DNA from: an uncultured Flavobacterium sp.
Lineage (GTDB): Bacteria; Bacteroidota; Bacteroidia; Flavobacteriales; Flavobacteriaceae
DNA: 64,000 nucleotides
Assembly: GCA_937773775.1 (NCBI GenBank)
Contig: CALJVL010000001.1
Span: forward strand, 176,669-240,668
Reading direction: 5' to 3'
Shown here: positions 37,355 to 46,989 of the stretch, in pieces
Position numbering within the stretch: position 1 is the first letter of the stretch
Layout of the letters: each line of letters starts with the position of its first letter
Position numbers and translations under genes: made by a program
Notes under the pieces: model-generated
The model's input: only the letters and a program-made list of their open reading frames with translations
Database searches by the model: none
Told to the model about the DNA's origin: nothing

Positions 37355-38032
37355 TTAAAATTCTTCAGCAGTTAGCGCCCTATTGATGAATTCATTCAAT
37401 GGTTTTAAAAGAATTAACTTTTTGCTCATTTTAGAAACAAAGTCTTTTTTGCCAACTTCAGAAATATCGAAAGGTTGAGAAGTCTCAAAACTTTTTAGTT
37501 TTAACGTTTCAATCGCGGGATGGTCTTTTTCATAACCTTTCGGACCGTTTTTAAGGATGCTTTTTTCGTTTCGATCAAAATCTCCAAACTCTTTTTTGAA
37601 GTTCTTTTCATTTAGAATTTCTTCTAAATCCTCATAAAAATAAGCAATTTCCTTGCGTATTTTTTTTAAGTCTTCCGCTTCAGGAGCATAAAAACCACCT
37701 GCAATGAAACTAGCCCCTTTTTCTATATGAACGTAATAGCCTGCGCGATTTTGACCTTTTGTACCCGATGAGAGCCACACGCCCAAGTGTGACTTATAAG
37801 GGGATTTGTCTTTTGAAAACCGAATGTCGCGATTTATTCTGAAAGTGCAGTTTTTTACCTCTAGCATTTCTAGTGACGGGTCCAAAGGTTTCATAGCATC
37901 AAGAAAATCAGCAACTAATTCATGGTAGTCTTTTTTGAAAACGTCATATCTTTTTTTATTGTCTAAAAACCAATCCCTGTTGTTATTGTTTTTTAAATCT
38001 TCTATAAATTGTAGGCTGTCTTTTGAAAGCAT
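37355..38032 (-). CDS. DUF2461 (TIGR02453) family protein
   Basis: A 225-residue cytosolic protein. It contains LKNNNNRDWFLDNKKRYDVF, the motif CTFRINRDIRFSKDKSPYKS and GFYAPEAEDLKKIRKEI, all typical of this widespread family of unknown function. It shares strand and close spacing with the glycosyltransferase gene. Confidence 0.9.
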   Translation of the reverse strand: MLSKDSLQFIEDLKNNNNRDWFLDNKKRYDVFKKDYHELVADFLDAMKPLDPSLEMLEVKNCTFRINRDIRFSKDKSPYKSHLGVWLSSGTKGQNRAGYYVHIEKGASFIAGGFYAPEAEDLKKIRKEIAYFYEDLEEILNEKNFKKEFGDFDRNEKSILKNGPKGYEKDHPAIETLKLKSFETSQPFDISEVGKKDFVSKMSKKLILLKPLNEFINRALTAEEF

Positions 38033-38080
38033 TGTGTGGCTGTTATTAAAGTGTTTCTAACTTATCGCTGCGGCTTTATT

Positions 38081-38470
38081 CTACTTTTGAGAAAGACCTT
38101 CCGCATTCCATTTCAGAAAACCGCCTTCCATCTCATAAATATTCTCGAACCCCAGTTCTTCTAATTTCGCAGTAGCTTTTTTAGTTCTGGCACCGCTTCT
38201 ACAATAAACAAAAACGGGTTTTGTTTTATTATACTTTTCGGAATCTTGAACAAAGCTATCACCAAGCCAGTTTATATTTTCGGCATTTTCTATATGACCC
38301 ACGTTGAATTCTTCGGGTGTACGAACATCAAGAATTTGTGGATTTTCGGTTGTCTTTATTTTTTCTGCAAAAGCTTTAGGCTCACTAGTTTTTATACTTT
38401 TTTGAGTTTGTCCGTTGCAGGATAAAATGAAGAAGGATGCTATTAAAAAAAATATAGAGTGAAATTTCAT
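38081..38470 (-). CDS. Rhodanese-like lipoprotein
   Basis: A 129-residue exported protein. A lipoprotein signal (IFFLIASFFILSC) is followed by a single rhodanese domain with LDVRTPEEFNVGHIENAENI and the active-site cysteine loop VYCRSGARTKKA. It may carry sulfane sulfur in the periplasm. It is monocistronic between the DUF2461 gene and recF. Confidence 0.92.
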   Translation of the reverse strand: MKFHSIFFLIASFFILSCNGQTQKSIKTSEPKAFAEKIKTTENPQILDVRTPEEFNVGHIENAENINWLGDSFVQDSEKYNKTKPVFVYCRSGARTKKATAKLEELGFENIYEMEGGFLKWNAEGLSQK

Positions 38471-38541
38471 TGTATTTGTTTTAAAAATTGAACAAGCTAA
38501 ATTAAGTATTTTTCCAAAACTTGAATTATTTAATATGCTAT

Positions 38542-39621
38542 TTATAGGTTAAAAATTTTATAAGATTGATGTGTCGATTTAACAATGGCTTCAGTTCGTT
38601 CCGGATGCGTATCTGAGATAAATAGCTGCCCGAAAGTATCGCTATTGACCATCTCAATTATTTTACCAACGCGACTCTCATCTAATTTATCAAATATGTC
38701 GTCAAATAATAAAATAGGTTTTACGCCACTTTGCTTTTTGAGGAATTCAAATTGTGCTAGTTTTAAAGCAATCAAAAAAGATTTTTGTTGCCCCTGAGAA
38801 CCAAATTTCTTAATGGGGTGCCCATCGATTTCAAAAGAGAGGTCATCTTTATGGGTCCCAACACTGGTGTATTGTAATGCGCGATCCTTATTTATATTGT
38901 CTTGTAAAAGTTGCAATAGATCTTTTTCAAATAAATGACTCTCATATACTAATTGAACGGCTTCTTCAGAACCCGTTATGGCATGATGATGCGCATTGAA
39001 AATGGGCAAAAATTGTTCGATAAATTCTTTTCTTTTTTCAAAAATATACTTTGCAAAACCGTTAAGTTGCTCATTGTAAACTGAGAGTGTGTCTTTTTCA
39101 AAAACGCGATTTAATGCAAAATATTTCAACAAAGCATTGCGTTGGCTCATTATTTTATGGTATAAAATAAGCTGTTTTAAATAATGGGGATCTAATTGAG
39201 ATATGACACTATCCATGAATTTTCTTCGAGTTTCGCTACCTTCTACAATCAAATCTCGATCTGCGGGTGAAATAATAACCAGCGGAATGAAGCCAATATG
39301 ATCCGAAAATTTATCATACGCTTTACCGTTACGTTTCAATACTTTTTTCTGGCCTTTTTTTAAACTACAAACTACTTGTTCGTTTCTATCGTTTTTTATG
39401 AACTCGGCATCTATTACGAAAAATTCTTCGCCGTGTTTGATGTTCTGGACTGCTAAAGGGTTGAAATAGCTCTTGCCGTAGGATAAATGGTAGATGGCAT
39501 CAAGAACATTAGTTTTTCCGATACCATTTTTACCTACGAAACAAATTATTTTACCTTCGAATTCAAAATTTGCTTCGGAAAAATTCTTGTAATTGAATAG
39601 TGAAATCTTTTTTAAATACAT
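38542..39621 (-). CDS. recF: DNA replication/repair protein RecF
   Basis: A 359-residue SMC-like ATPase that loads RecA at gapped DNA. Walker A is [16 protein letters not shown] (about residues 29-44), the signature is in [18 protein letters not shown], and Walker B is [19 protein letters not shown]-like [21 protein letters not shown] is also present. It is divergent from the TPR-protein gene; in this organism it is not beside dnaA/dnaN. Confidence 0.95.
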   Translation of the reverse strand: MYLKKISLFNYKNFSEANFEFEGKIICFVGKNGIGKTNVLDAIYHLSYGKSYFNPLAVQNIKHGEEFFVIDAEFIKNDRNEQVVCSLKKGQKKVLKRNGKAYDKFSDHIGFIPLVIISPADRDLIVEGSETRRKFMDSVISQLDPHYLKQLILYHKIMSQRNALLKYFALNRVFEKDTLSVYNEQLNGFAKYIFEKRKEFIEQFLPIFNAHHHAITGSEEAVQLVYESHLFEKDLLQLLQDNINKDRALQYTSVGTHKDDLSFEIDGHPIKKFGSQGQQKSFLIALKLAQFEFLKKQSGVKPILLFDDIFDKLDESRVGKIIEMVNSDTFGQLFISDTHPERTEAIVKSTHQSYKIFNL

Positions 39622-39810
39622 TTTTAGGGCTTGCTGGTATAGAGGAGTTTGTTGTTTTTTACTGGCTTATTTTAAGTGGGTGCAAATTATTGAAAATTAT
39701 CGATATAATGAGCTTTTGAAGCTGTTCTATCGTAAACTTTCTCCGTTAATGAGCAAGGAAGGCTAGTTGTAATATGTTTTTTTTATATTTATCTATAAAA
39801 TCCTAATTTT

Positions 39811-39843
39811 TTTGCGTCGGTTTGAATAAAAATTTTATTTTTG
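39811..39843 (+). promoter_or_regulatory. Promoter of the TPR protein gene
   Basis: TTTG (39811-39814), a 21-bp spacer and TATTTTTG (39836-39843). This fits the Bacteroidota -33/-7 pattern and lies 22 bp before the start codon. Confidence 0.6.
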
Positions 39844-39865
39844 CGGTTCACTAAATTAAATTTAA

Positions 39866-40639
39866 ATGGCTACTTACAGTAAAAGAGGATATAAAGCACC
39901 AAAAGAAAGAGCAGTTGATGATTCAGCTGAAAACGTAAATGTTGATGAAAAAGACAGTACAACAGCTGGAGTGTTTTCAACATTAGACGATACTGCTTCA
40001 AAAACAGAGGCTTTTGTGGCTAAAAACCAGAATCTTATCATTGGTATTGTAGGAGCAGTTGCTTTAATCACGATAGGTTATTTGGCTTATCAAAAGTTTA
40101 TCGCAGAACCAAAGCAAGTGGAAGCGGCAAACGAAATGTTTGTAGCGCAACAAAATTTTCAACAAGCTACTGACGGCGTTGCCAGTGATTCGCTATATAA
40201 ATTATCGTTAAATGGTTCTGAAGGTAAATTTGGATTTATCAAAATTGCGGATGAGTATTCAGGTACTGACGCAGGGAATCTAGCTCATTATTATGCGGGG
40301 ATTGCTTTTTTAAATACAGGTAAGTATACTGAAGCGATTAACTATTTAAGTAAGTTCAAATCTGAAGATATTGTTTTAGGTGCTTTAGCAAAAGGAGCGA
40401 TCGGAGATGCTTATTCGCAAAATAAACAGCCAAAAGAGGCTCTAGATAATTATTTAAAAGCAGTTGCTGCAAACAAGAATGATTTTACTACGCCGCGTTT
40501 CTTATTAAAAGCAGGTAAGACAGCTTTAGAATTAGGTAAGAAGGAAGATGCGCTGAAATATTTTACAGATATTAAGGAAAATTTTGACGCAAGTCCAGAG
40601 GCTGCTTCTGTAGATGTTCTGATTGGATTGGCACAATAG
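39866..40639 (+). CDS. TPR protein with one membrane segment (YfgM-like)
   Basis: A 257-residue protein. A charged N-terminal cytoplasmic stretch precedes a membrane helix (LIIGIVGAVALITIGYLAYQ, about residues 57-76). TPR-like repeats follow, for example LAHYYAGIAFLNTGKYTEAI and GDAYSQNKQPKEALDNYLKA. The layout matches the YfgM group that assists periplasmic folding at the Sec translocon. It is followed by ribH on the same strand, a gene pair common in flavobacteria. Confidence 0.88.
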   Translation: MATYSKRGYKAPKERAVDDSAENVNVDEKDSTTAGVFSTLDDTASKTEAFVAKNQNLIIGIVGAVALITIGYLAYQKFIAEPKQVEAANEMFVAQQNFQQATDGVASDSLYKLSLNGSEGKFGFIKIADEYSGTDAGNLAHYYAGIAFLNTGKYTEAINYLSKFKSEDIVLGALAKGAIGDAYSQNKQPKEALDNYLKAVAANKNDFTTPRFLLKAGKTALELGKKEDALKYFTDIKENFDASPEAASVDVLIGLAQ

Positions 40640-40741
40640 TAAAAATGATTTAAGATTACTGATTTTAGATTTTAGATTGTTGATTCAAAATTCTATCTTT
40701 AGTATTCAAAATTAATATTTAAATCAAAAAACCACATTCAA

Positions 40742-41317
40742 ATGGCAACCGTAAATAAAAATTTATCCGTTTATGACAAAAACACTGTTCCAAAGGCGAA
40801 ATATTTTCGTTTTGGAGTAGTCGTGGCAGAATGGAATGACAATATAACAGAAGGATTGTATAACGGCGCTCATGAGGCTTTTTTGGAAAACGAAGTTCCC
40901 GCGGAGCACATTATTCGCTGGAATGTTCCTGGGAGTTTTGAACTTATTTATGGCTGCAAAAAAATGTTGCAGACTCAAAATGTTGATGCTGTAATTGCTA
41001 TAGGTTGCGTAATTCAAGGACAAACCAAGCACTTTGATTTTGTTTGCGAAGGGGTGACGCAAGGAATTAAAGATTTGAATGTACAAAGTGACATTCCTGT
41101 TATTTTTTGTGTTCTTACTGACAATACAATGCAACAGTCTATTGACAGAAGTGGCGGGATTCATGGTAATAAGGGCACGGAAGCTGCTATTTCTGCTATT
41201 AAAATGGCTTTCATTCGTCAACAGGCATCTTTGACTCATCAAAAACCTAATGGGCCTTTATTGTCCGCGGGTGCTTTGCAACTAGAAGAGGGATCGCATT
41301 TAGAACTCAAGGAATAA
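40742..41317 (+). CDS. ribH: 6,7-dimethyl-8-ribityllumazine synthase
   Basis: A 191-residue enzyme, penultimate in riboflavin synthesis, normally a 60-mer capsid. It shows FGVVVAEWNDNITEGLYNGA, VPGSFELIYGCKKML, AIGCVIQGQTKHFDFVCEGV, and PVIFCVLTDNTMQQSIDRSG with the conserved His/Arg active site. Full-length and followed by a terminator. Confidence 0.95.
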   Translation: MATVNKNLSVYDKNTVPKAKYFRFGVVVAEWNDNITEGLYNGAHEAFLENEVPAEHIIRWNVPGSFELIYGCKKMLQTQNVDAVIAIGCVIQGQTKHFDFVCEGVTQGIKDLNVQSDIPVIFCVLTDNTMQQSIDRSGGIHGNKGTEAAISAIKMAFIRQQASLTHQKPNGPLLSAGALQLEEGSHLELKE

Positions 41318-41348
41318 ATACTAAATTCCGCTATATTTTACAATAAGA

Positions 41349-41384
41349 AGAAACCTATACCATTCCATTTGGGTAGGTTTTTTT
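41349..41384 (+). terminator. Rho-independent terminator of ribH
   Basis: AAACCTA pairs with TAGGTTT around an intervening loop, followed by a T7 tract. Confidence 0.75.
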
Positions 41385-41689
41385 GTTTGGTTCATAGATT
41401 TAAGCTTTACAGTGCGCTTTTAATACTCCTGTTTTGAATTTTTATATACAGCTGTGATTACTGTTGTCAACTTTTACTTGAATTGCATGGGTTTATAAAG
41501 TGGATGCTTGATGCTGCGGTAGAAAGTAGCTAAGCAACGCATTCTAAAATGGGTGGATGTTCAGTATAAATTGAGCCGGTTTCTGTACGTGCTTTTTATT
41601 TTTTTTAAATTACATTAATAATAAAACCCAATAGATTTTCATTAAATTTGTACACTTTTGCTTTTTAATTTTTTAATATATTTCTTTTA
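41385..41689. other. Spacer before mutL, no gene seen
   Basis: About 300 bp of AT-rich DNA without coding signals. Close to mutL there is TACACTTTTG (41651-41660), a loose -7 candidate about 30 bp before the start codon. Confidence 0.3.
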
Positions 41690-43541
41690 ATGTCGAGTAT
41701 AATTCAACTACTTCCTGATCATGTTGCCAACCAAATTGCTGCTGGAGAAGTGGTTCAAAGACCAGCTTCAGTTGTCAAAGAATTACTTGAAAATGCAGTA
41801 GATGCTGGAGCTACTGATATTAAATTGATTATAAAAGATGCCGGAAAAGCATTAGTTCAGGTCGTAGACAACGGTTTGGGAATGAGTGTTACTGATGCAC
41901 GTTTGTCTTTTGAACGTCACGCTACATCAAAAATTCGTAAGGCCGAGGATTTGTTTTCTTTGCATACCAAAGGTTTTCGCGGGGAAGCTTTGGCTTCAAT
42001 CGCTGCGATCGCTCACGTAGAAATGAAGACCAAGCAAGATCAAGAAGAGCTGGGCACTCAAATTGTCGTTGAAGGAAGCAAGTTCATGTCACAAGAGGTA
42101 GCCGTTTTGCCAAAAGGAACCTCATTTGCGGTTAAAAACTTGTTTTTCAACATACCTGCTCGTCGTAATTTTTTAAAGTCGGATACGGTTGAATACCGCC
42201 ATGTAGTGGATGAGTTTCAACGTGTGGCTTTAGCACACCCCAACATTTATTTTACATTTTATCATAACGGTAGTGAAATGTTTAATTTGCCTGCCTCTAG
42301 CTTGAGACAGCGAATTGTCAATATATTTTCTGGTAAAACTAATCAAAAGCTTGTTCCGGTTCAAGAAGAAACCGAAATGGTGACGATTCAGGGTTTTGTT
42401 AGTAAACCTGAGTTTGCCAAAAAAAATAGAGGAGAGCAATTTTTCTTTGTCAATGATCGCTATATAAAAAGTGGTTATTTGCATCATGCCGTAATGGCTG
42501 CATATGACGGTATTTTGAAAGATGGTGCACAACCGAGTTATTTTTTATATTTGACTGTGCCGCCAAATACGATCGATATCAATATTCATCCCACTAAAAC
42601 GGAGGTAAAGTTCGATGATGAGCATGCGTTATACGCTATTCTTAGGGCTTCTATTAAGCATAGTTTAGGACAATTTAATGTTGCGCCAATTTTGGATTTT
42701 GATCGGGATTCAAATTTAGATACGCCTTATCATTATAAAGATTTACAAGGAGCTACACCTACGATTCAAGTTGACGGTAGCTTCAACCCTTTTTCAGATG
42801 ATAAAGTCAATAAACATTATTCAGGTTACAAGAAGCCGGAACCCACTGCAAATTGGGAAAGCTTATATGTTGGATTGAAACAAGATTCAGAATTTAGTAT
42901 CGCTAATACAGATTTTTTCGTTTGAAAGTGAAGAAGTGACCGGTTCTTTATTCAATGATGGAGAAGTCGAGCAAACTGTTCACAGTGCTTATCAAATTCA
43001 CAAAAAGTATATTGTTTCTTCGATAAAATCAGGAATGGTTATTGTGGATCAGCAAAGGGCACATCAGCGGGTTTTATACGAGCAATTTTTGACCAATATG
43101 ACTGTCCATCAGGCATCAAGTCAGCAATTATTATTCCCTTTGGACTTGTTCTTTTCTTCAGCTGAGATGGAGCTTATCGAAGATTTGAAACTCTCACTAG
43201 TTAATACTGGTTTTGTTTTTGAGGAAACAATGAAGGACCATATTGTTATTTCTGGAATCCCAGTAAATGTCACAGAAAGTGAAGTCTCTTTGGTGTTGGA
43301 ACAGTTATTGAGCGATTTACAGGATGGTATTCCCGAGAGTAGTTTCAGTCAAAATGATACAATAGCAAAATCTATGGCCAAAAGTTTGGCTGTAAAAACA
43401 GGAACAGTGTTAACAGTGAAGGAGCAGGAAAACTTGGTAAATGGACTTTTTGCCTGTAAAGAGCCCAACGTTTCCCCTTTTCAGAAACCCACTTTCATCA
43501 CCATGCGTGTGGAAGATTTAGATAAAAAATTTGCAATATGA
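41690..43541 (+). CDS. mutL: DNA mismatch repair protein MutL, one frameshift
   Basis: The GHKL ATPase half is in the first piece: IAAGEVVQRPASVVKELLEN, VVDNGLGMSVTDARL, HATSKIR and TKGFRGEALASIAAIAHVEM. The dimerisation half is in the second: SAYQIHKKYIVSSIKSGMVI and RAHQRVLYEQFL. Reading the T6 run at 42913-42918 as T5 gives NTDFSFESEEVTGSLFND and a normal protein of about 616 residues. The endonuclease motif DQHA(x)2E(x)4E is not intact (DQQRAHQ). The gene overlaps the following rhomboid start by 4 bp. Confidence 0.92.
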
Positions 43542-44285
43542 GAAACGTAACCGAAACGGTAAAACAATTAATTATAATTAACATCCTGTTTTTTATAGGA
43601 ACACAAGTCGTAGGAGATGGCGCTTATAAAATGTTAGCCATGTATTTCCCTGAAAATGCAGGTTTTCAGTATTGGCAAACCATTACACACATGTTCATGC
43701 ACGGAGGGTACATGCACATCTTTTTTAATATGTTTGCTTTGTATTCATTTGGTTCCGCTTTGGAAAGCATTTGGGGAAGCAAGAAGTTTCTATTCTTTTA
43801 TATATCTTGTGGGTTAGGTGCCGCATTACTTCATACTGGAATAAACTATTATTATTTCAGTGAAGGAATTAATATACTGGCTGAAAATGGATTTGCCAAA
43901 GCAGAGGTTTTGCAACTTTTAAATGAAGGCAAAATCAATACACAATGGCAGGAGATTATGACGGTTTCTCAGTTTGGAGATTTTACTAGTGCTTTTTTAG
44001 GGACAGTAGTAGGAGCTTCGGGGGGCCATTTATGGTGTGATAGTTGCGTTTGCTTTTATGTTTCCTAATGCAGAGCTGGCTTTATTGTTCATTCCCGTGC
44101 CAATTAAAGCAAAATATTTTGTACCAGGTTTAGTATTAGTAGATTTATATTTAGGAATCTCCGGTCAATCGATTTTTGGTGGCGGCGGTATTGCACATTT
44201 TGCACATGTTGGTGGCGCATTATTTGGTTTTCTAATCATGTGGTATTGGAAAAAGAATCAGTTCAATGATAACCGTTGGAATTAA
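43538..44285 (+). CDS. Rhomboid intramembrane serine protease (first copy), one frameshift
   Basis: About 249 residues once repaired. It shows THMFMHGGYMHIFFNMFALY and the active-site Ser in VGASGAIYGVIVAFAF, which is restored by reading the G6 run at 44020-44025 as G5. The active His lies in AHFAHVGGALFGFLI. Six hydrophobic segments fit a rhomboid. It overlaps mutL by 4 bp and precedes a second rhomboid gene. Confidence 0.9.
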
Positions 44286-44328
44286 ATATAATAAGTAAGG
44301 TATTTGGAATCAATTCTAAACTCAAAAT

Positions 44329-45193
44329 ATGAATATTTTAGACGACTTAAAATCACAATACAAATTAGGGGGTATCGCTCATAGGCTAATCTATTGGAAT
44401 GTAGCTTGTTTTCTAGTGTCATTAGTGTTTTTTTATCAATTTAGTGTAGTGATCGTTTAATTTTCCAACGTGGGTAGCTTTGTCTACCGAACCTGCGAAT
44501 TTTACAGCAAAACCATGGACGTTCTTAACGTATTCGTTTTTGCATGACGGGTTTTTTCATCTACTTTTTAATATGGTAATTCTTAATTTTGCCAGTTCGT
44601 ATTTTTTAACTTTTTTTACGCAAAAGCAGTTACTAGGAGTGTATGTTTTGAGTGCGATTTTTGCAGGTATAGCATTCGTAACAGCTTATTATGTTTTAAA
44701 TTTGAGTGCATCAATCGTGGGGGCCTCTGCAGCAATTATGGGAATATTGGTCGCGGTCACTACCTACCAGCCTTTAATGAATGTGCGATTATTGCTCATT
44801 GGGAATGTAAAGCTATGGCATATTACGGCAGTAGTACTGATACTTGACTTAATGCAGTTTCGTTTAGGCAATACTGGAGGGCATATTTCTCATTTAGCGG
44901 GAGCTTTATTTGGTTTCGTTTATATCAAGTTACTGCAAAACGGTACTGATTTAAGTAAAAATGTATCATGGGTAATTGATTTCTTTTCCAGTTCATTTAA
45001 GAAAACGACATCGACACCTTTCAAAAAAGTCCATAAAAATTATGGTAGACCAGTAAAAAATAGCGCTTCTAAAATAATTACAAAAGACAAAGCTCAGCAA
45101 CAGATCGATGAGATTTTGGATAAAATAAGTAAATCGGGCTATGATAGTCTTAGTAAAGAAGAAAAAGAATTTTTGTTTAAAGCCGGAAAATAG
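44329..45193 (+). CDS. Rhomboid intramembrane serine protease (second copy), one frameshift
   Basis: The N-terminal piece (MNILDDLKSQYKLGGIAHRL, IYWNVACFLVSLVFFYQF) ends early in TAA. Reading TTT at 44456-44458 as TT joins it to NFPTWVALSTEPANF and the rest: FLTYSFLHDGFFHLLFNMV, the active Ser in IVGASAAIMGI and the His in GGHISHLAGALFGF. The C-terminal tail is a soluble helical domain (QQQIDEILDKISKSGYDSLS). The tandem rhomboids suggest coordinated roles; their substrates are unknown. Confidence 0.88.
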
Positions 45194-45254
45194 AGATTTA
45201 CAATCGATTTTTACGGATATAAAAATTAGTGTTTTTAACTGATTAGAAAGCAAT

Positions 45255-46301
45255 ATGAAAAACCTTTCATGGTTCAATAAAGGGATGTTTGGTTTGAACG
45301 TTCTCTTAGTAACACTTACTTTTATTGCTTATGTGTTGCCTTTTTTGGCGCCTAAAATATTTCCAATATTATCTGTGCTGACATTGTTTATGCCGCTGTT
45401 TTTCCTGTTGAATGGTTTATTCTTTTTGTACTGGGCCATTCAGTTTAAAAAGCGAATGTTTTTATCAGGTCTGGTACTTTTGATGGGTATTACTTTTATC
45501 AATAAGTTTTATAAATTTTCCTCAATAGAAACCCCAGAGGATAGCAAGGACTTTGTCGTAATGAGCTATAATGTGCGGCTATTTAATTTGTTTAAATGGC
45601 TAGATAAAGAGGATGTTCCGGGAATAATCTTGGGGTTTATCAATGATAAAAATCCTGATATCTTATGCATTCAGGAATTTTCCTCGTCAACAGCTATTGA
45701 CTTAAAGTTGTATCGATATAAATACATCTTGATGGAGGGGAATAAAATTAAGACCGGACAAGCTATTTTTTCCAAATTTCCAATTATTAGTCAAGGAAAT
45801 ATAGTGTTTCCTAACTCCAACAACAATGTAATTTATGCCGACATCAAAAAAGGTAAGGACATCATTAGGGTGTATAATATGCATTTGCAGTCAATAAAAA
45901 TTACCCCAGATGTAAATGAGATTTCTGAAAACATCGATGTCATAAATAAAGACAAATCTCAAATGTTACTTAAGAGAATAGCTAAGGCTTTTAAACAACA
46001 ACAGCAGCAGGCAGAGATTTTTAAAGAGCATGAAAAGAAATTTGAATACCCAATTATCATTTGTGGGGATATGAATAACAGTGCGTTTTCTTATGTGTAT
46101 AGAAATATAAAAGGTACGCTAAAGGATAGTTTTGAAGAGGCTGGAAAGGGGTTTGGACAGACTTATAGGTTCAAATACTACCCAACAAGGATTGACTATA
46201 TTTTTGTGGATGAGAAGATGACTGTCAAAAAGTTTGAAAGCTTTTCTAATTTCGAAAATTCAGATCATTATCCAATTATGGCAAAAATGTCTTTAGAGTA
46301 A
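45255..46301 (+). CDS. Membrane-anchored endonuclease/exonuclease/phosphatase family protein
   Basis: A 348-residue protein. Two N-terminal helices (NVLLVTLTFIAYVLPFLAP and FFLLNGLFFLYWAIQF) precede an EEP domain with MSYNVRLFN, ILCIQEFSS (metal-binding Glu), IICGDMNNSAFSYVY (GD-x-N) and RIDYIFVD ... SDHYPIMA (D-H pair). The active-site set is complete for a metal-dependent phosphohydrolase. Substrate unknown. It is 60 bp downstream of the rhomboid gene and overlaps the convergent WbqC-like gene by 9 bp. Confidence 0.9.
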   Translation: MKNLSWFNKGMFGLNVLLVTLTFIAYVLPFLAPKIFPILSVLTLFMPLFFLLNGLFFLYWAIQFKKRMFLSGLVLLMGITFINKFYKFSSIETPEDSKDFVVMSYNVRLFNLFKWLDKEDVPGIILGFINDKNPDILCIQEFSSSTAIDLKLYRYKYILMEGNKIKTGQAIFSKFPIISQGNIVFPNSNNNVIYADIKKGKDIIRVYNMHLQSIKITPDVNEISENIDVINKDKSQMLLKRIAKAFKQQQQQAEIFKEHEKKFEYPIIICGDMNNSAFSYVYRNIKGTLKDSFEEAGKGFGQTYRFKYYPTRIDYIFVDEKMTVKKFESFSNFENSDHYPIMAKMSLE

Positions 46302-46916
46302 AAGTCCTTGGTCTTTTATGTAGTCAACTGTAAATTTACCTTCATTGAATAGTAAGTCAAGAATGCTTAAATTGTTTATAAAATCATGTTTGTCATCAAA
46401 AACCTGCTTGTATTTTTCAAACGAGGAAGTGTCTTTTTTGCCATCGGCTAGAAATCTAAAATCTGTAATAAGCTTAGGATTTACCTCTTGTAAATATTCA
46501 GTTGAAATGGAGTATTCTAATTTTATTCGCAAACATTTCGATACAATTTCTAAGGTTTCAAAATTAAGATCCAGCAAAAACTTGTGTTTTTTCTCAAAAA
46601 CAGGACGAATATCGTCTTCAAAGAATTCGAAAAATGGTGAACTTCTATAGGCGGTTTCCAGTGACTTAAAGTGTTGTTTTTGCCAATCAAAGTCTGAATC
46701 TATCTGAATTTCCTTAGTCTTCTGATGCGCGGATTTCGAATGCTTAATTGGTATATTCAATAGCTGAATGCCGTTTGGACTGTAGATATAAGCTCTGTTA
46801 CGATTGGTCTGTTTCTGAAAATTATCCTCTACTTCAAAGGTAATTTTTTCGGCCATAAGCATGGCTGCAAAATGGCTAATGGAAGGAAAATAGGTGGGGT
46901 GTAGCACAATGTCCAT
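46293..46916 (-). CDS. WbqC-like family protein
   Basis: A 207-residue soluble protein of the WbqC family. It opens VLHPTYFPSISHFAAML and contains FQKQTNRNRAYIYSPNGIQL, LNIPIKHSK and SSPFFEFFEDDIRPVF, in the usual order. Family members occur in O-antigen and glycan gene clusters, and their catalytic role is uncertain. Here the gene follows lepB on the strand, a conserved flavobacterial neighbourhood. It overlaps the EEP gene tail to tail. Confidence 0.88.
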   Translation of the reverse strand: MDIVLHPTYFPSISHFAAMLMAEKITFEVEDNFQKQTNRNRAYIYSPNGIQLLNIPIKHSKSAHQKTKEIQIDSDFDWQKQHFKSLETAYRSSPFFEFFEDDIRPVFEKKHKFLLDLNFETLEIVSKCLRIKLEYSISTEYLQEVNPKLITDFRFLADGKKDTSSFEKYKQVFDDKHDFINNLSILDLLFNEGKFTVDYIKDQGLLL

Positions 46917-46944
46917 ATCTATCTAAAGTTTTTAAAGTCATAAG

Positions 46945-46989
46945 GTCAAAAGCCGCAAAGACTTTCTAGAGGACTTTGGGGCTTTTGAC
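46945..46989. repeat. Inverted repeat overlapping the 3' end of lepB
   Basis: GTCAAAAGCC (46945-46954) pairs with GGCTTTTGAC (46980-46989), extended inward by GCAAAG/CTTTG. The lepB stop codon at 46966-46968 lies inside, so one arm encodes the last LepB residues. Confidence 0.7.

Noticed and set aside
41690..43541. mutL as two separate genes or programmed frameshifting
   Set aside because: The shift sits in a plain T6 run with no slippery heptamer or stimulatory structure noted, and similar one-base shifts occur in many unrelated genes here.
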